Source of the DNA: Marinobacterium rhizophilum DSM 18822
Lineage (GTDB): Bacteria > Pseudomonadota > Gammaproteobacteria > Pseudomonadales > Balneatricaceae
Direction: 5' to 3'
NCBI RefSeq assembly: GCF_000378045.1
Contig: NZ_KB899096.1
Span: 124,001 to 188,000 of the forward strand
Length of the DNA stretch: 64,000 nucleotides
Shown here: positions 55,226 to 63,949 of the stretch, one piece after another
Layout of the letters: each line of letters starts with the position of its first letter
How positions within the stretch are numbered: the stretch's first letter is position 1
Notes under the pieces: model-generated
The model's input: the letters and a program-made list of their open reading frames with translations, nothing else
The model's database searches: none
Told to the model about the DNA's origin: nothing
Translations under genes and position numbers: made by a program

Positions 55226-55807
55226 TCAGGCACTCAGCAAAAGGATAAGACCCACGGTCACCAGCGCCACCAGCAGTGTCTGCAGGCCACTGCGCCAGAT
55301 CGAATTGCCGGCGACGCGGCCGAGAAACACGCCCAGGAAAAAGATAATCAGAAGTGCGACCAGCAACGCCCCGTGCAGGGCCTGCATCGGTAACGGAATA
55401 CCGGCCCTGGCCAGCCAGAGCGGTGTAATGATCAGGAGGGAAATCAGCAGTGGAGCGGATCCATTGACCAGTGCGATCAACAGCGGTACCCAGCGGGCGG
55501 CCTGTGCGTGGGCGCTGCCCTGCAAACTCTTCGCCATGGCCTCTTCAAGGTCAGACAATGCCCGCTGGCGCTCAGCCGTTTCGCTGAGATAGGCGCTGCT
55601 GACACCGCTGACGCCCAGTGCAATGGCCGCCCCCAGGCAGGTAGCTATCACCACCGATAGCGGTACCCTGTCCGTGGTAATAAAGCCCAGAATAACACCC
55701 AGCATGGTCAGGGCGCCGTCGAAGCCGTTAACGACGAAGTAGCGCCGCATAATGCCTCGGGAGTGGCTGATGCGCAGCAAGAAACCCAGGTCGCGTAACA
55801 GGTTCAA
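55226..55807 (-). CDS. VIT1/CCC1-family transporter
   Basis: 193 residues with about five membrane helices: RRYFVVNGFDGALTMLGVILGF is the conserved VIT1 start, then ATCLGAAIALGVSGVSSAYLSE. The family moves Fe2+ or Mn2+ in exchange for protons. It lacks the long metal-binding loop of plant VIT1. It follows DUF211 by six bases and is coupled to the downstream P-type ATPase. Confidence 0.85.
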   Translation of the reverse strand: MNLLRDLGFLLRISHSRGIMRRYFVVNGFDGALTMLGVILGFITTDRVPLSVVIATCLGAAIALGVSGVSSAYLSETAERQRALSDLEEAMAKSLQGSAHAQAARWVPLLIALVNGSAPLLISLLIITPLWLARAGIPLPMQALHGALLVALLIIFFLGVFLGRVAGNSIWRSGLQTLLVALVTVGLILLLSA

Positions 55808-55813
55808 GCGCGC

Positions 55814-56089
55814 TTACTCCGTCTGCTGATCGACACTGCTACCGCTGACATCGACCTCATCCACACTGTGCAGGGCCGCACCAAGATCGCGGATCACCGT
55901 ATGGATGGCCTCGAAATCGACATCCGCGCCGGCCACTTCTATCTCCAGCGTTTCTGTCTTTTTATCCATTTCCAGTACACGCACACAGACACGGTAATCA
56001 CCCAGGTCCCCCAGTGCGCGGGCAAGATCAAGCACGCTGGGATCGTGGGGTTTGAGAACATCCAGCAAAATTCGCGTTACGACCGCCAT
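55814..56089 (-). CDS. DUF211 protein
   Basis: 91 residues with alternating strand-helix pattern (VTRILLDVLKPHDPSVLDLARALGDL, YRVCVRVLEMDKKTETLEIEVAG, FEAIHTVIRDLGAALHSVDEV) of the ferredoxin-like DUF211 family. First gene of the DUF211-VIT1-ATPase operon. Some DUF211 proteins bind divalent metals, so a sensor or chaperone for the transporters is possible; this is inference. Confidence 0.82.
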   Translation of the reverse strand: MAVVTRILLDVLKPHDPSVLDLARALGDLGDYRVCVRVLEMDKKTETLEIEVAGADVDFEAIHTVIRDLGAALHSVDEVDVSGSSVDQQTE

Positions 56090-56202
56090 ATCGTCTCCCC
56101 CTGTCGTCCGATACCCAGAGCTTGGGCGGGATTACATTCAAGCATAGAGCCATTTGACCCATTCGCATCCGTCGGCAAGCCGACACCCGAGAACACAGGC
56201 TG

Positions 56203-56844
56203 CTAGCGCGTGCGGGACCGGGCAGCCCTGGCCGGTTTCCCGGCCACCGCGACACCCGTGACGCCCGTGACGCCGGCGGTCAGCGTAAAGCGCATCGCCT
56301 CCTCCATGCTCATGTCGAGCGGGCGAACCGCCGTGCGCGGCATCAGCACCGCGTAGCCGCCGATCATGTAACTCAGCGGCAGGTAGACGAGAACACTGTC
56401 GTCGTCGCGAAAGCCCGGCGGCAACCGCTCGGGCTGCGCCTGGGTGACGAAGCCGATCACCTGCATGCCGGTTTCACCGATGGAAACCGACACCACCTGT
56501 TCGAAATCCTTGTGATTGTCCGGGGAAAAGTAGTTGAAAAAATCACGAATAGCCCGGTAGATCGACTTCACCAGCGGCATGTGAAACAGCAGATCTTCGG
56601 CCATGGAAAACAGCCGCTGTACCAGGTAGGCATGCATGAGCAACCCGACGGCAAACATCAGCAGCAACCCGACCAGCAGCCCCATGCCCGGCACATAAAG
56701 GCTGTGCGGAATCACCAGGCGCATCAGGGTACCCAGGGCGACCTCGACCGACACCACCAGCCAATACACCAGGTACAGCGTCAGTGCGATTGGCACGATT
56801 GTCACCAGACCCGTCAGCACATTCCTGCCGATGAACTTCACCAT
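56203..56844 (-). CDS. DUF502 family membrane protein
   Basis: 213 residues with two strong membrane helices near the N-terminus (GLVTIVPIALTLYLVYWLVV and GMGLLVGLLLMFAVGLL), then MVKSIYRAIRDFFNYFSPDN-type DUF502 core (LVKSIYRAIRDFF) and VLVYLPLSYMIGGYAVLMPR. Ends in a basic Ala-Arg tail. Function unknown. The start is followed upstream by the palindromic element at 56857-57025. Confidence 0.85.
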   Translation of the reverse strand: MVKFIGRNVLTGLVTIVPIALTLYLVYWLVVSVEVALGTLMRLVIPHSLYVPGMGLLVGLLLMFAVGLLMHAYLVQRLFSMAEDLLFHMPLVKSIYRAIRDFFNYFSPDNHKDFEQVVSVSIGETGMQVIGFVTQAQPERLPPGFRDDDSVLVYLPLSYMIGGYAVLMPRTAVRPLDMSMEEAMRFTLTAGVTGVTGVAVAGKPARAARSRTR

Positions 56845-56856
56845 TCGTCAATACCT

Positions 56857-57025
56857 CTAGCAGCCTGTCGGACTTACCACTGATCTACTGCGGAAAAGCC
56901 GATTTTGGTCACTTTGTGTACTCTTTTTTGTTAAATAGAACCACTATTCGTCTCAAAAGAGCTCAAAAACTGCCTCAAAACGGACTTTCCCTCGCTACGA
57001 CCGGCCAAGCCCGACAGGCTGCTAG
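56857..57025. mobile_element. MITE-like element with 15-bp terminal inverted repeats
   Basis: CTAGCAGCCTGTCGG at 56857-56871 and its exact complement CCGACAGGCTGCTAG at 57011-57025 bound a 169-base AT-richer segment (CACTTTGTGTACTC, TTAAATAGAACC, GCCTCAAAACGG). It contains no gene. Size, perfect terminal repeats and location between genes suggest a non-autonomous transposable element or palindromic repeat. No target-site duplication is obvious. Confidence 0.6.
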
Positions 57026-57082
57026 CCAGGTCCGGTGGGCGCGAATAACACTCCGCTTAGAATGCCAGTTAAGCATAGTCCG

Positions 57083-58144
57083 TCAGGTTTTTACCAAGAG
57101 TGCCACGCCCTGGCGATAGCCCAGGCCGCCATTGCCGTGCACCATCCCTATCTGCTCGGTGCCGTCGCGCAGGCAATCGTACATGCTGATCAGTGCATTG
57201 AGCGCCGGGTTGTTCCAGGGGCCGCGGGCCAGGTTCATGCCGCCGGTTATAGTGACACTGTGCCGGGCCAGAAACGCCGGCATCTCGTCGAGCAGGTCAA
57301 CCAGGCCACTGGCCAGCAGAAACGCCATGGGCACGACCGGGAAACAGGTATAGGTTTCCAGCAGCGCGTCCCCCGCCCTGAAGCGGGCCGCAAAGTCGAT
57401 GCTGGCCTGCGCGCAGCAATCCTGATAGGCGCGGCGCAGATGGGCGTAGCCGGCAATCTGTTTTATATGGTCCGGTCCGTCCCCCTCCAGCCTGCCGAGC
57501 CCCACCGACCGGACCTCGATCCTGTCCTGTTCGGGCACATCCAGCTTCCCGGCCAGCGCCTCGCTGCAGACCAGCAGGCGTCCGGTGAAATCCACCACGG
57601 GGTTGGCGCAGTCGACACCGCGAAACAGCGAGGTGACCGGCTGATGCCAGTGCTCACCGGGCAGTTGCTCGGGCAGATAGTCATCCGCCAGGGCGTTGCG
57701 GTAACTGAGCTTGTAGTTCTCGAACAGGCAATGCGCCAGGCGCCTGAACTGTGCCTCGTCCCCCCGGTACTGCTGCAGGAAATGACCGGCCAGATCATTG
57801 TAGGCATCGGTCAGCGGATACTCGGGACCATAGACCTGCATCAGCCTGAGTCGCTCTTCACGCGTATACCCCGTCTTGATGTGATCCACTCCGCTGATCA
57901 CGACCGCCGGCACGCCCTGTGCTATCAGACTTTTTGCCCGCGCCAGCGCCTCGATGGGCGCACAGCCGCTGCGAAAGTGATCCTCGGGTTCGGGGCTGTG
58001 CCAGTCGGTGCTCAGCGGCTCGATAACCAGTTCGCGTAGATCGACCTCCAGCGCCTGGATACGCGCTTCCAGGGCAAGGCAGTGGTGCAGGGTGCCGACG
58101 CTATCCAGGGTTTTGGCGGCCGCGATGATCAGGGCTCGGGTCAT
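57083..58144 (-). CDS. Thiolase-like protein (acetyl-CoA acetyltransferase family, atypical)
   Basis: 353 residues from ATG 58144 (MTRALIIAAAK). The second half is thiolase-like: LLETYTCFPVVPMAF, VTITGGMNLARGPWNNPALN and GMVHGNGGLGYRQGVALL. The GNGG replaces the HGHP-like loop of true thiolases, and the N-terminal catalytic-cysteine domain is much reduced, as in the thiolase-like protein subfamily. So acyl transfer is unproven. Cytosolic; divergent from the oxidoreductase gene at 58336. Confidence 0.72.
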   Translation of the reverse strand: MTRALIIAAAKTLDSVGTLHHCLALEARIQALEVDLRELVIEPLSTDWHSPEPEDHFRSGCAPIEALARAKSLIAQGVPAVVISGVDHIKTGYTREERLRLMQVYGPEYPLTDAYNDLAGHFLQQYRGDEAQFRRLAHCLFENYKLSYRNALADDYLPEQLPGEHWHQPVTSLFRGVDCANPVVDFTGRLLVCSEALAGKLDVPEQDRIEVRSVGLGRLEGDGPDHIKQIAGYAHLRRAYQDCCAQASIDFAARFRAGDALLETYTCFPVVPMAFLLASGLVDLLDEMPAFLARHSVTITGGMNLARGPWNNPALNALISMYDCLRDGTEQIGMVHGNGGLGYRQGVALLVKT

Positions 58145-58335
58145 GCTGTACATCCTCAAAAAACCAGCCCCCAGCATAGCAATCTTTACGTTAACGTCAA
58201 CGAGCATTACCCACCGTGGAAATCACCGCGCAGACCAGCAGGAAAGCCTGCCTTGACTTGCCCCAATGTCTGGAGGAAAGTTTCAAGCGCTTGAAAGCGC
58301 ATGACAGCACTGAAAAATACCGGGAGTGAAAAGCA

Positions 58336-59295
58336 GTGATTCGATTCGGAATTATGGGCAGTGCCAAGATCGCCCGCACCCAGGTAGCGCCAGCCATACT
58401 GGAAGCCGGGCACCTTATTCAGGCGGTTTCATCGCGCTCACTGGAACAGGCTCAGGCCTTTGCGCATAGTGTCGGTGCCCCCAGCTATTGCGACAGCTAC
58501 GAGGCGCTGCTGGCCGACGAGCAGGTGGATGCGGTCTATATTCCGCTGCCCAATCACCTGCACGTGCCCTGGGCGATCAAGGCCATGGCAGCCGGCAAGC
58601 ATGTCCTGTGCGAAAAGCCCATCGCGCTGAACACCGACGATCTGCAACCCCTGCTGGCGGCCGCGGCGAACTTCAACGGCACCCTGATGGAAGCCTTCAT
58701 GGTATGCCATCACGCCCAGTGGCAGGCCATCCACCAGCGCCTGCTGCCGGCCATCGGCGAGCTGCGGGCGCTGCATGCCATCTTCAGCTACGGCCTGACG
58801 GACGAAAAGAACGTGCGCAATGTACCCGAATGGGGCGGTGGTGGCCTGATGGACATCGGCTGCTATGCGGTGCTGGCCGGACGCTGGTGCTTTCAGGCGG
58901 AACCGGTCAGCGTGCAGAGCACCCTCGACCTGGACCCGCAGTTCGGCATCGACCGCCAGACCAGTGCCCTGCTCGATTACGGCCAGGGTCGTACCCTCAG
59001 CCTGACAGTGTGCACCCAGGCGGCCCGTTATCAGCGCCTGCTGATGCTGGGCAGCAAGGGTTGGGCGGAACTGGAAATCCCCTTCAATGCACCCAGCGAA
59101 GGCGTACGCATCCGCCTGGCGCCCGAGGGCGGTATCGGTGCGGGGGAACTGATCGAATTACCGCCGCAGAACCAGTATGCAACGATGGTCAGTGCCTTCG
59201 CGGCACATGTGGAATCCGGCAAGGCCTGGAACAACCTGGAGCAGTCCAGCGCCGTTATTCGAGTGCTGGACCGCATCCGCGCTGCTGCAAAATGA
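58336..59295 (+). CDS. Gfo/Idh/MocA-family oxidoreductase
   Basis: NAD(P)-dependent sugar or polyol dehydrogenase, 319 residues. Rossmann start MIRFGIMGSAKIARTQVAPAIL, then EKPIALN (the EKP motif) and WGGGGLMDIGCYAVLAGRWCF containing the catalytic D-x-G-x-H/Y region with Tyr. GTG 58336 follows GGGAG by seven bases; an ATG-like later start would cut the Rossmann fold. Substrate unknown; sugar-related neighbours (DUF4432, FucP) lie within 5 kb. Confidence 0.9.
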   Translation: MIRFGIMGSAKIARTQVAPAILEAGHLIQAVSSRSLEQAQAFAHSVGAPSYCDSYEALLADEQVDAVYIPLPNHLHVPWAIKAMAAGKHVLCEKPIALNTDDLQPLLAAAANFNGTLMEAFMVCHHAQWQAIHQRLLPAIGELRALHAIFSYGLTDEKNVRNVPEWGGGGLMDIGCYAVLAGRWCFQAEPVSVQSTLDLDPQFGIDRQTSALLDYGQGRTLSLTVCTQAARYQRLLMLGSKGWAELEIPFNAPSEGVRIRLAPEGGIGAGELIELPPQNQYATMVSAFAAHVESGKAWNNLEQSSAVIRVLDRIRAAAK

Positions 59296-59350
59296 AGCTA
59301 AACCGGGCCCTGCTTTTGACGGCAGCGCCCCATCACACCACCTCCTTCAG

Positions 59351-60526
59351 TCAGCCTTCAGGCGTAACCAGCGGCTGCGGTTTGACCACCGGCACTGTGT
59401 CGCCCTGCAGGGCCTGAATCTGTTGCAGCGAAGTTGCCACCCTTTGCGGGGTGGTCAGAAAGCCAAAGCGCAGCGCGAACTGAACGGTTTCACCGGGTTC
59501 GATGCTGGGCACCAGCCCCAGCGGACGCTGGTAACGCCGGTTGTACGCGAAACTCGTGCCCGGTTCGATACCCATGACGTAGCCCTGCCCCGGCAGATCG
59601 GTATTTTTCCAGAGGGTCAGTACCGGCAGGGTATCGGCCTGGTACGCCACTTCGATACCCAGGCTCGCATCGGCGTTGTGCAGCAGTGACCGGGTCTCGC
59701 CCTGTTCATCACTGAGCGGGCGCACATTGAACACCATTTCATCGAAATCACGGGTCGGCGCAGGAATCTGATTCCAGTCGTTCAGCCCTTTTGCGGCGTA
59801 GTCATTGAAGGGCGACAGCTCTGCGACAGGCACGTGCAGCTGGCCACCGGCTTCGAGCACCGGCGCACCGAAGTTGTTGTGGTAGATCACCTGGTATTCG
59901 CGTGCATAGACGCCCTTGTTGGTGAGGCTGTCCTGCACTTGGAGATAGGGTTCGCCGGGCACGATGGACAGGTGCATCCAGACTTCAAAATTGGTGAACT
60001 TGAAGCGTTTCTCGTCAACCCGGCCGGACAGCGTCACGCGATACGGGGCTTCGCGTTCAATGCGCAGTAAGACGTGCGACGCCGGAGTATTCTGGATGCG
60101 TCCGTGCAGGGTCAGGAACTCGTCACCGTCCTGGCCAGGATGCCCGGCCCACTGGTAGCCGCAGCGCACCAGCATTTCGTTAAAGCCGTCGAGCCAGCCC
60201 AGGCCGCCCGAGGCTTCCTGATTGATAAACGCCGGATTCACGACCTCGCGGACCGGAGAGTCCCAGCCAAAACGGGTGTCATCCTGCACGACATCCAGCA
60301 CCGCCATACCGCGACACGGCACCACGCGTACCGTCATGTCACCCACCGACAGGGTGAGCAGCCTGACACCCTGCTGCTTGCCCCCCGCCAGGGTGGTTTG
60401 CTCGATGCGAATGGGCACCGTGCTGTCGATGCCCAGCGATTCTGATGTGATGCAGAAATCACCGGCATCGAATGCGGTTTCGCTATCCAGAATGGGCCAT
60501 TCAAGGACACGGGATGAGGTCGTCAT
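59351..60526 (-). CDS. DUF4432 family protein (aldose epimerase-like fold)
   Basis: 391 residues. Blocks such as VVPCRGMAVLDVVQDDTRFGW, SGGLGWLDGFNEMLVRCG, LHGRIQNTPASHV, YHNNFGAPVLEAGGQL and MGIEPGTSFAYNRRYQRPLG fit DUF4432, a galactose-mutarotase-like beta-sandwich with conserved His and Glu. Likely acts on a free sugar. Its ATG overlaps the stop of the VOC gene (ATGA), so both are translated together. Confidence 0.85.
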   Translation of the reverse strand: MTTSSRVLEWPILDSETAFDAGDFCITSESLGIDSTVPIRIEQTTLAGGKQQGVRLLTLSVGDMTVRVVPCRGMAVLDVVQDDTRFGWDSPVREVVNPAFINQEASGGLGWLDGFNEMLVRCGYQWAGHPGQDGDEFLTLHGRIQNTPASHVLLRIEREAPYRVTLSGRVDEKRFKFTNFEVWMHLSIVPGEPYLQVQDSLTNKGVYAREYQVIYHNNFGAPVLEAGGQLHVPVAELSPFNDYAAKGLNDWNQIPAPTRDFDEMVFNVRPLSDEQGETRSLLHNADASLGIEVAYQADTLPVLTLWKNTDLPGQGYVMGIEPGTSFAYNRRYQRPLGLVPSIEPGETVQFALRFGFLTTPQRVATSLQQIQALQGDTVPVVKPQPLVTPEG

Positions 60527-61065
60527 GCTTGGTTGTTCCTTTGAGTGTCGACCAGATCGGGCTCTTGACGAACTTCGTACAGTTCCAGTGGCAGCCCGTC
60601 CGGGTCGTTGAAAAAGGTGAAACGCTGGCCAGTGAACTCGTCTACCCGCACGGGCTCCACCGCCACGCCACAGGATTCGAGATAAGCCACGGCGCTGACC
60701 ATATCGTCGACGGCAAAGGCCAAGTGCCGCAGTCCCTGTGCCTCCGGGGTACTGGGCCGCGCAGGTGGTTCAGGAAACGAAAACAGTTCGATCTGGGCGC
60801 CCGAGGGCAGGCGCAGATCGAGCTTGTAGGACGCGCGCTGCGCGCGGTAGTTTTCCGCAATCACCTCCAGCCCCAGCACATCCACGTAGAAGGCTCGCGA
60901 GCGGGGGTAATCGGCACAGATAATGGCGACGTGATGAATACCCCGCAACAACGCCGTAGTCGGCCTTACCTCCTCGCTCAGGGGCCTGGGCCCATTCTCT
61001 GTCGAGGGTGCAAGGCCATCGGCACCCTTGACCGGGGGACGACCAGGTCCGTTGTTTTCCTTCAT
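60523..61065 (-). CDS. VOC-family (glyoxalase-like) metalloprotein
   Basis: 180 residues from ATG 61065, which has AAAGGAG eight bases upstream. A Pro-rich N-terminal tail of about 35 residues precedes two beta-alpha-beta-beta-beta modules: GIHHVAIICADYPRSRAFYVDVLGL and GLRHLAFAVDDM ... TFFNDPDGLPLELYE, with His and Glu metal ligands. Close to GloA2/YaeR-like proteins. Substrate unknown; coupled to DUF4432, so perhaps a sugar-derived compound. Confidence 0.87.
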   Translation of the reverse strand: MKENNGPGRPPVKGADGLAPSTENGPRPLSEEVRPTTALLRGIHHVAIICADYPRSRAFYVDVLGLEVIAENYRAQRASYKLDLRLPSGAQIELFSFPEPPARPSTPEAQGLRHLAFAVDDMVSAVAYLESCGVAVEPVRVDEFTGQRFTFFNDPDGLPLELYEVRQEPDLVDTQRNNQA

Positions 61066-61124
61066 GGTTGTTGCTCCTTTCCTCTGACCTGTTCGTTTCA
61101 CGAACCGCAGTTTTTATTCAGCGA

Positions 61125-61838
61125 TCAGGCTAACACCTGACGCAGCCAGTCCACCACGGTGTTCAGCGTGAGCCATTGCGGCAGATCAAGCCCCAGACGC
61201 GGTTCAAGAAACGGCGCCTGGGGACTGAGCCACAGACAGCCGACACAGAGCATCAGCATTAGAGCCGAGAGACCCGGCTGTTGCCAGTCCGTTATCTTGA
61301 GTGCCGAACCAAAAGAGCGCTTGATGCGCATACCTGACAAATCCACGCTGTAGATTTCGTCCAGCAGCAGGTGCACCGTCGCGCCCATGAACACGAAGCC
61401 GCCGATGCCCCAGGCCTGGCGCACATCGAGCGCAAACAGGTGATAAGCGAGCAAAACACCGATCGCGCCAAACAGCACATTGGCCAGCAGGCTGTGCAGC
61501 ATGCCGCGGTGCACGGTAATTTTGGCAAACAGCCACAGCAGCACGAACCGTACCAGCAGGTAACCTGCGCCGGCGAGCGCCATCACCTGCCAGACCGGCA
61601 GTGTCGTTACCCAGTAAATGGCCAGCGAGGCCGCCACCAGAGCACCGAAGAGCCGGAAAACAATGCGCAGCGCCAGGGATTCGTCCGAATCGATATCCGG
61701 TAGCAGCCCCCCCAGGGTACCCGCCAGCCAGTAGCAGAATGCATCCGCCGGCGTCGCAAGTCCCGTCGCCAGGGCCGCCACACTGAGGCCTCCGCTGATA
61801 ACGGTGGCGACAAGCGTATGGGTTTTAAAATCAGCCAT
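61125..61838 (-). CDS. Inner-membrane metal-dependent hydrolase (YdjM/DUF457 family)
   Basis: 237 residues, about five membrane helices, with the family motifs MADFKTHTLVATVIS (DFxxH), GGLLPDIDSDES, KITVHRGMLHSLLA (HRGxxHS) and LLLDEIYSVDLSG. The histidines and aspartates are likely metal ligands at the membrane face. Start MADFKTH at 61838. Natural substrate unknown. Confidence 0.88.
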   Translation of the reverse strand: MADFKTHTLVATVISGGLSVAALATGLATPADAFCYWLAGTLGGLLPDIDSDESLALRIVFRLFGALVAASLAIYWVTTLPVWQVMALAGAGYLLVRFVLLWLFAKITVHRGMLHSLLANVLFGAIGVLLAYHLFALDVRQAWGIGGFVFMGATVHLLLDEIYSVDLSGMRIKRSFGSALKITDWQQPGLSALMLMLCVGCLWLSPQAPFLEPRLGLDLPQWLTLNTVVDWLRQVLA

Positions 61839-61895
61839 GATGTCCTTTCCTGGGGCGTCGAGTTAGCCGAAGTGTGTTACAAATATAATTTATTA

Positions 61896-62243
61896 TCAAT
61901 CAGTTAAGTACGCTACGAGATGTATTGCCTCATCTATGCTGCGCGCCCCCAGTTTGGCCACGCAACAATTGCCCTGCACGCTGGCATGGTTGCGAACCAG
62001 GACCAGAACCTCATTCAGCGTCAGCGCCTGCGCGCATGCATCCATCCTCGGACCGCCCTTGCCAGGCAACAACCGGTAGACCTGACCGGCACTGTCGATC
62101 AGCCGGTCGCCAGGCTGAAGACTGGCGTTAAATTCATCGGCCGCACACATCCGGGCCCAGTCTGCCTTGGAAGCCACAAAACCGAGCTCATCATCATGCT
62201 GATACTGCACCAGCGCCGGAAACCGAGTACCACCTGTCGTCAT
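61896..62243 (-). CDS. DUF4144-like small protein
   Basis: 115 residues: FPALVQYQHDDELGFVASKADWARM then LQPGDRLIDSAGQVYRL, a pattern I associate with DUF4144. A His/Cys-containing C-terminal part (QGNCCVAKLGARSIDEAIHLVAYL) follows. Soluble. Function unknown. It is divergent from the FucP-type gene with about 140 bases between. Confidence 0.65.
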   Translation of the reverse strand: MTTGGTRFPALVQYQHDDELGFVASKADWARMCAADEFNASLQPGDRLIDSAGQVYRLLPGKGGPRMDACAQALTLNEVLVLVRNHASVQGNCCVAKLGARSIDEAIHLVAYLTD

Positions 62244-62386
62244 TGCACCACTCCCACGCCCAAAAGAAAGAATTACAAATGTTACACATCATCCGCCGGC
62301 CGTTCATTTTACGTTGACATACCCGTGGCCCAATGGCGCCTGAAAATCCAACAGCCGCTGTGCGGCCGATTGAGTGCAAGGTGCAT

Positions 62387-63691
62387 ATGAAGAATAAAAC
62401 ACCCCTCGTCTTTCGGGACATGATTCTGCCCTTTATCCTGCTGACCACCTGCTTCGCTGCATGGGGCGTCGCCGCCAACATGACCGATCCGCTGGTGAAG
62501 GTATTCAGCAAAATATTCACCATGAGTTCGCTGCAGTCCGCCCTGGTGCAGTTCGCCTACTACGGCGCCTACTTCTGCCTGGCGCTGCCGGCGGCCTTTA
62601 TCAACCGTCGCTTTTCCTACAAGACCGGCGTGTTGACGGGCCTTGGGTTTGCAGCCCTCGGCGCCTTCATGTTCTACCCTGCCAGCCAGTCAATGGCATA
62701 CGGCTATTTTCTTGCGGCCCTGTTTATTCTGGCGGCCGGCCTGTCGATTCTTGAAACCTCGGCCAATCCCTTTGTCATCGCCATGGGGCCGGTGGAGAAT
62801 GCCACCCGTCGACTGAACTTTGCCCAGGCATTCAACCCGGTCGGCTGTAACATCGGTGTTTTTCTCGGCGCCGCCCTGATCCTTACCCAGCTCAATCCCG
62901 CCACGGCGCAGGAGCGCGCCACCATGGGCGCGACCCAGCTGCACGCCATTCAAACCGCCGAACTGGATGCCGTGATGGTGCCCTATGTCGGCATGGCCTG
63001 CGTACTGGTGCTGATCTGGTTCGCAGTCGCCATGCTGCGTATCCGCCCGGCCCGTGAAAAAGTGGTCGCACACAGCAGCGAAGTCCATTTTCGCGCAACA
63101 CTGGGACGCCTGCTGCGTAACCCGCATTACCGTTTTGGCGTGATCGCGCAGTTTTTCAATGTTGGCGCCCAGACCTGCATCTGGACCTTTACCATCCAGT
63201 ACGTCATGGACGCACTGTCCGTCGATGAAGTACGTGGCGGCGACTTCCTGCAGTACAGCCTGATCCTGTTCCTGCTGGCGCGCTTCGCCATGACTTGGCT
63301 CATGGGTTACATACGCGCCAGCGTCCTTCTCACGGGTCTGTCTGTACTGGCCTGCGCGCTTTGCGTCTTTATGATCATGAGCCCCAATATCGCTGGTGTA
63401 TGGGCGCTGGTCGCCATTTCCGGCTGCCTGTCACTGATGTTCCCGACCATCTACGGCGTGGCCCTGCAGGGACTGGGCGAAGACACCAAATTCGGTGCCG
63501 CCGGCCTGGTCATGGCCATCCTCGGCGGTGCCATATTGCCGCTGGCCCAGGGTGCCATCATCGATAGCTACGGCAGCGCCGTGTCGTTTATCGTACCGGC
63601 ACTGTGCTTCCTCATCGTGGGTCGCTACGGCCTGTTCGATATCAAGTCCACCTGCCGCTTGAGCGGTACCCGGTTGCCGGCGGCGGTCTAA
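62387..63691 (+). CDS. FucP-type major facilitator sugar:proton symporter
   Basis: 434 residues, twelve membrane helices. FAAWGVAANMTDPLVKVF at the start, ILAAGLSILETSANPFVIAMG and NFAQAFNPVGCNIG in helices 4-5, and LSLMFPTIYGVALQGLGEDTKFGAAGLVM in the C-terminal half are close to E. coli FucP. Probably takes up L-fucose or a related sugar. ATG 62387 is used; the frame upstream to 62333 is unsupported. No fucose isomerase, kinase or aldolase is in the window, so the substrate is inferred. Confidence 0.9.
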   Translation: MKNKTPLVFRDMILPFILLTTCFAAWGVAANMTDPLVKVFSKIFTMSSLQSALVQFAYYGAYFCLALPAAFINRRFSYKTGVLTGLGFAALGAFMFYPASQSMAYGYFLAALFILAAGLSILETSANPFVIAMGPVENATRRLNFAQAFNPVGCNIGVFLGAALILTQLNPATAQERATMGATQLHAIQTAELDAVMVPYVGMACVLVLIWFAVAMLRIRPAREKVVAHSSEVHFRATLGRLLRNPHYRFGVIAQFFNVGAQTCIWTFTIQYVMDALSVDEVRGGDFLQYSLILFLLARFAMTWLMGYIRASVLLTGLSVLACALCVFMIMSPNIAGVWALVAISGCLSLMFPTIYGVALQGLGEDTKFGAAGLVMAILGGAILPLAQGAIIDSYGSAVSFIVPALCFLIVGRYGLFDIKSTCRLSGTRLPAAV

Positions 63692-63721
63692 TCGCCCGAC
63701 CCAGTTTAAGGCAATACCGCC

Positions 63722-63749
63722 AACACCCGGCCCTGTGCCGGGTGTTTTT
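63722..63749 (+). terminator. Rho-independent terminator after the FucP-type gene
   Basis: AACACCCGG and CCGGGTGTT form a 9-bp stem around a 7-base loop, followed by a run of T. Confidence 0.87.
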
Positions 63750-63949
63750 GTTTCAGGGCCCGTAGAGCCATTCGCAGCGGCTTTGGCGAACGATGCTGTG
63801 GTAATGCGGACACCCCGCCGACTCGGGGTTTACCCATCTTGGCCAGCACACCGACTACACTAGATCTAACAGACGTGTGCTGCGGCGCCCGGCGCTGCGT
63901 TTGTTTCGAATCAGGTGCCTTGCGTTCCTATACGTTGGAGGTGTCGCTG

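Noticed and set aside
57035-58039. Plus-strand open frame of 334 codons opposite the thiolase-like gene
   Set aside because: Composition is typical of antisense GC-rich coding sequence; the opposite strand has thiolase motifs.
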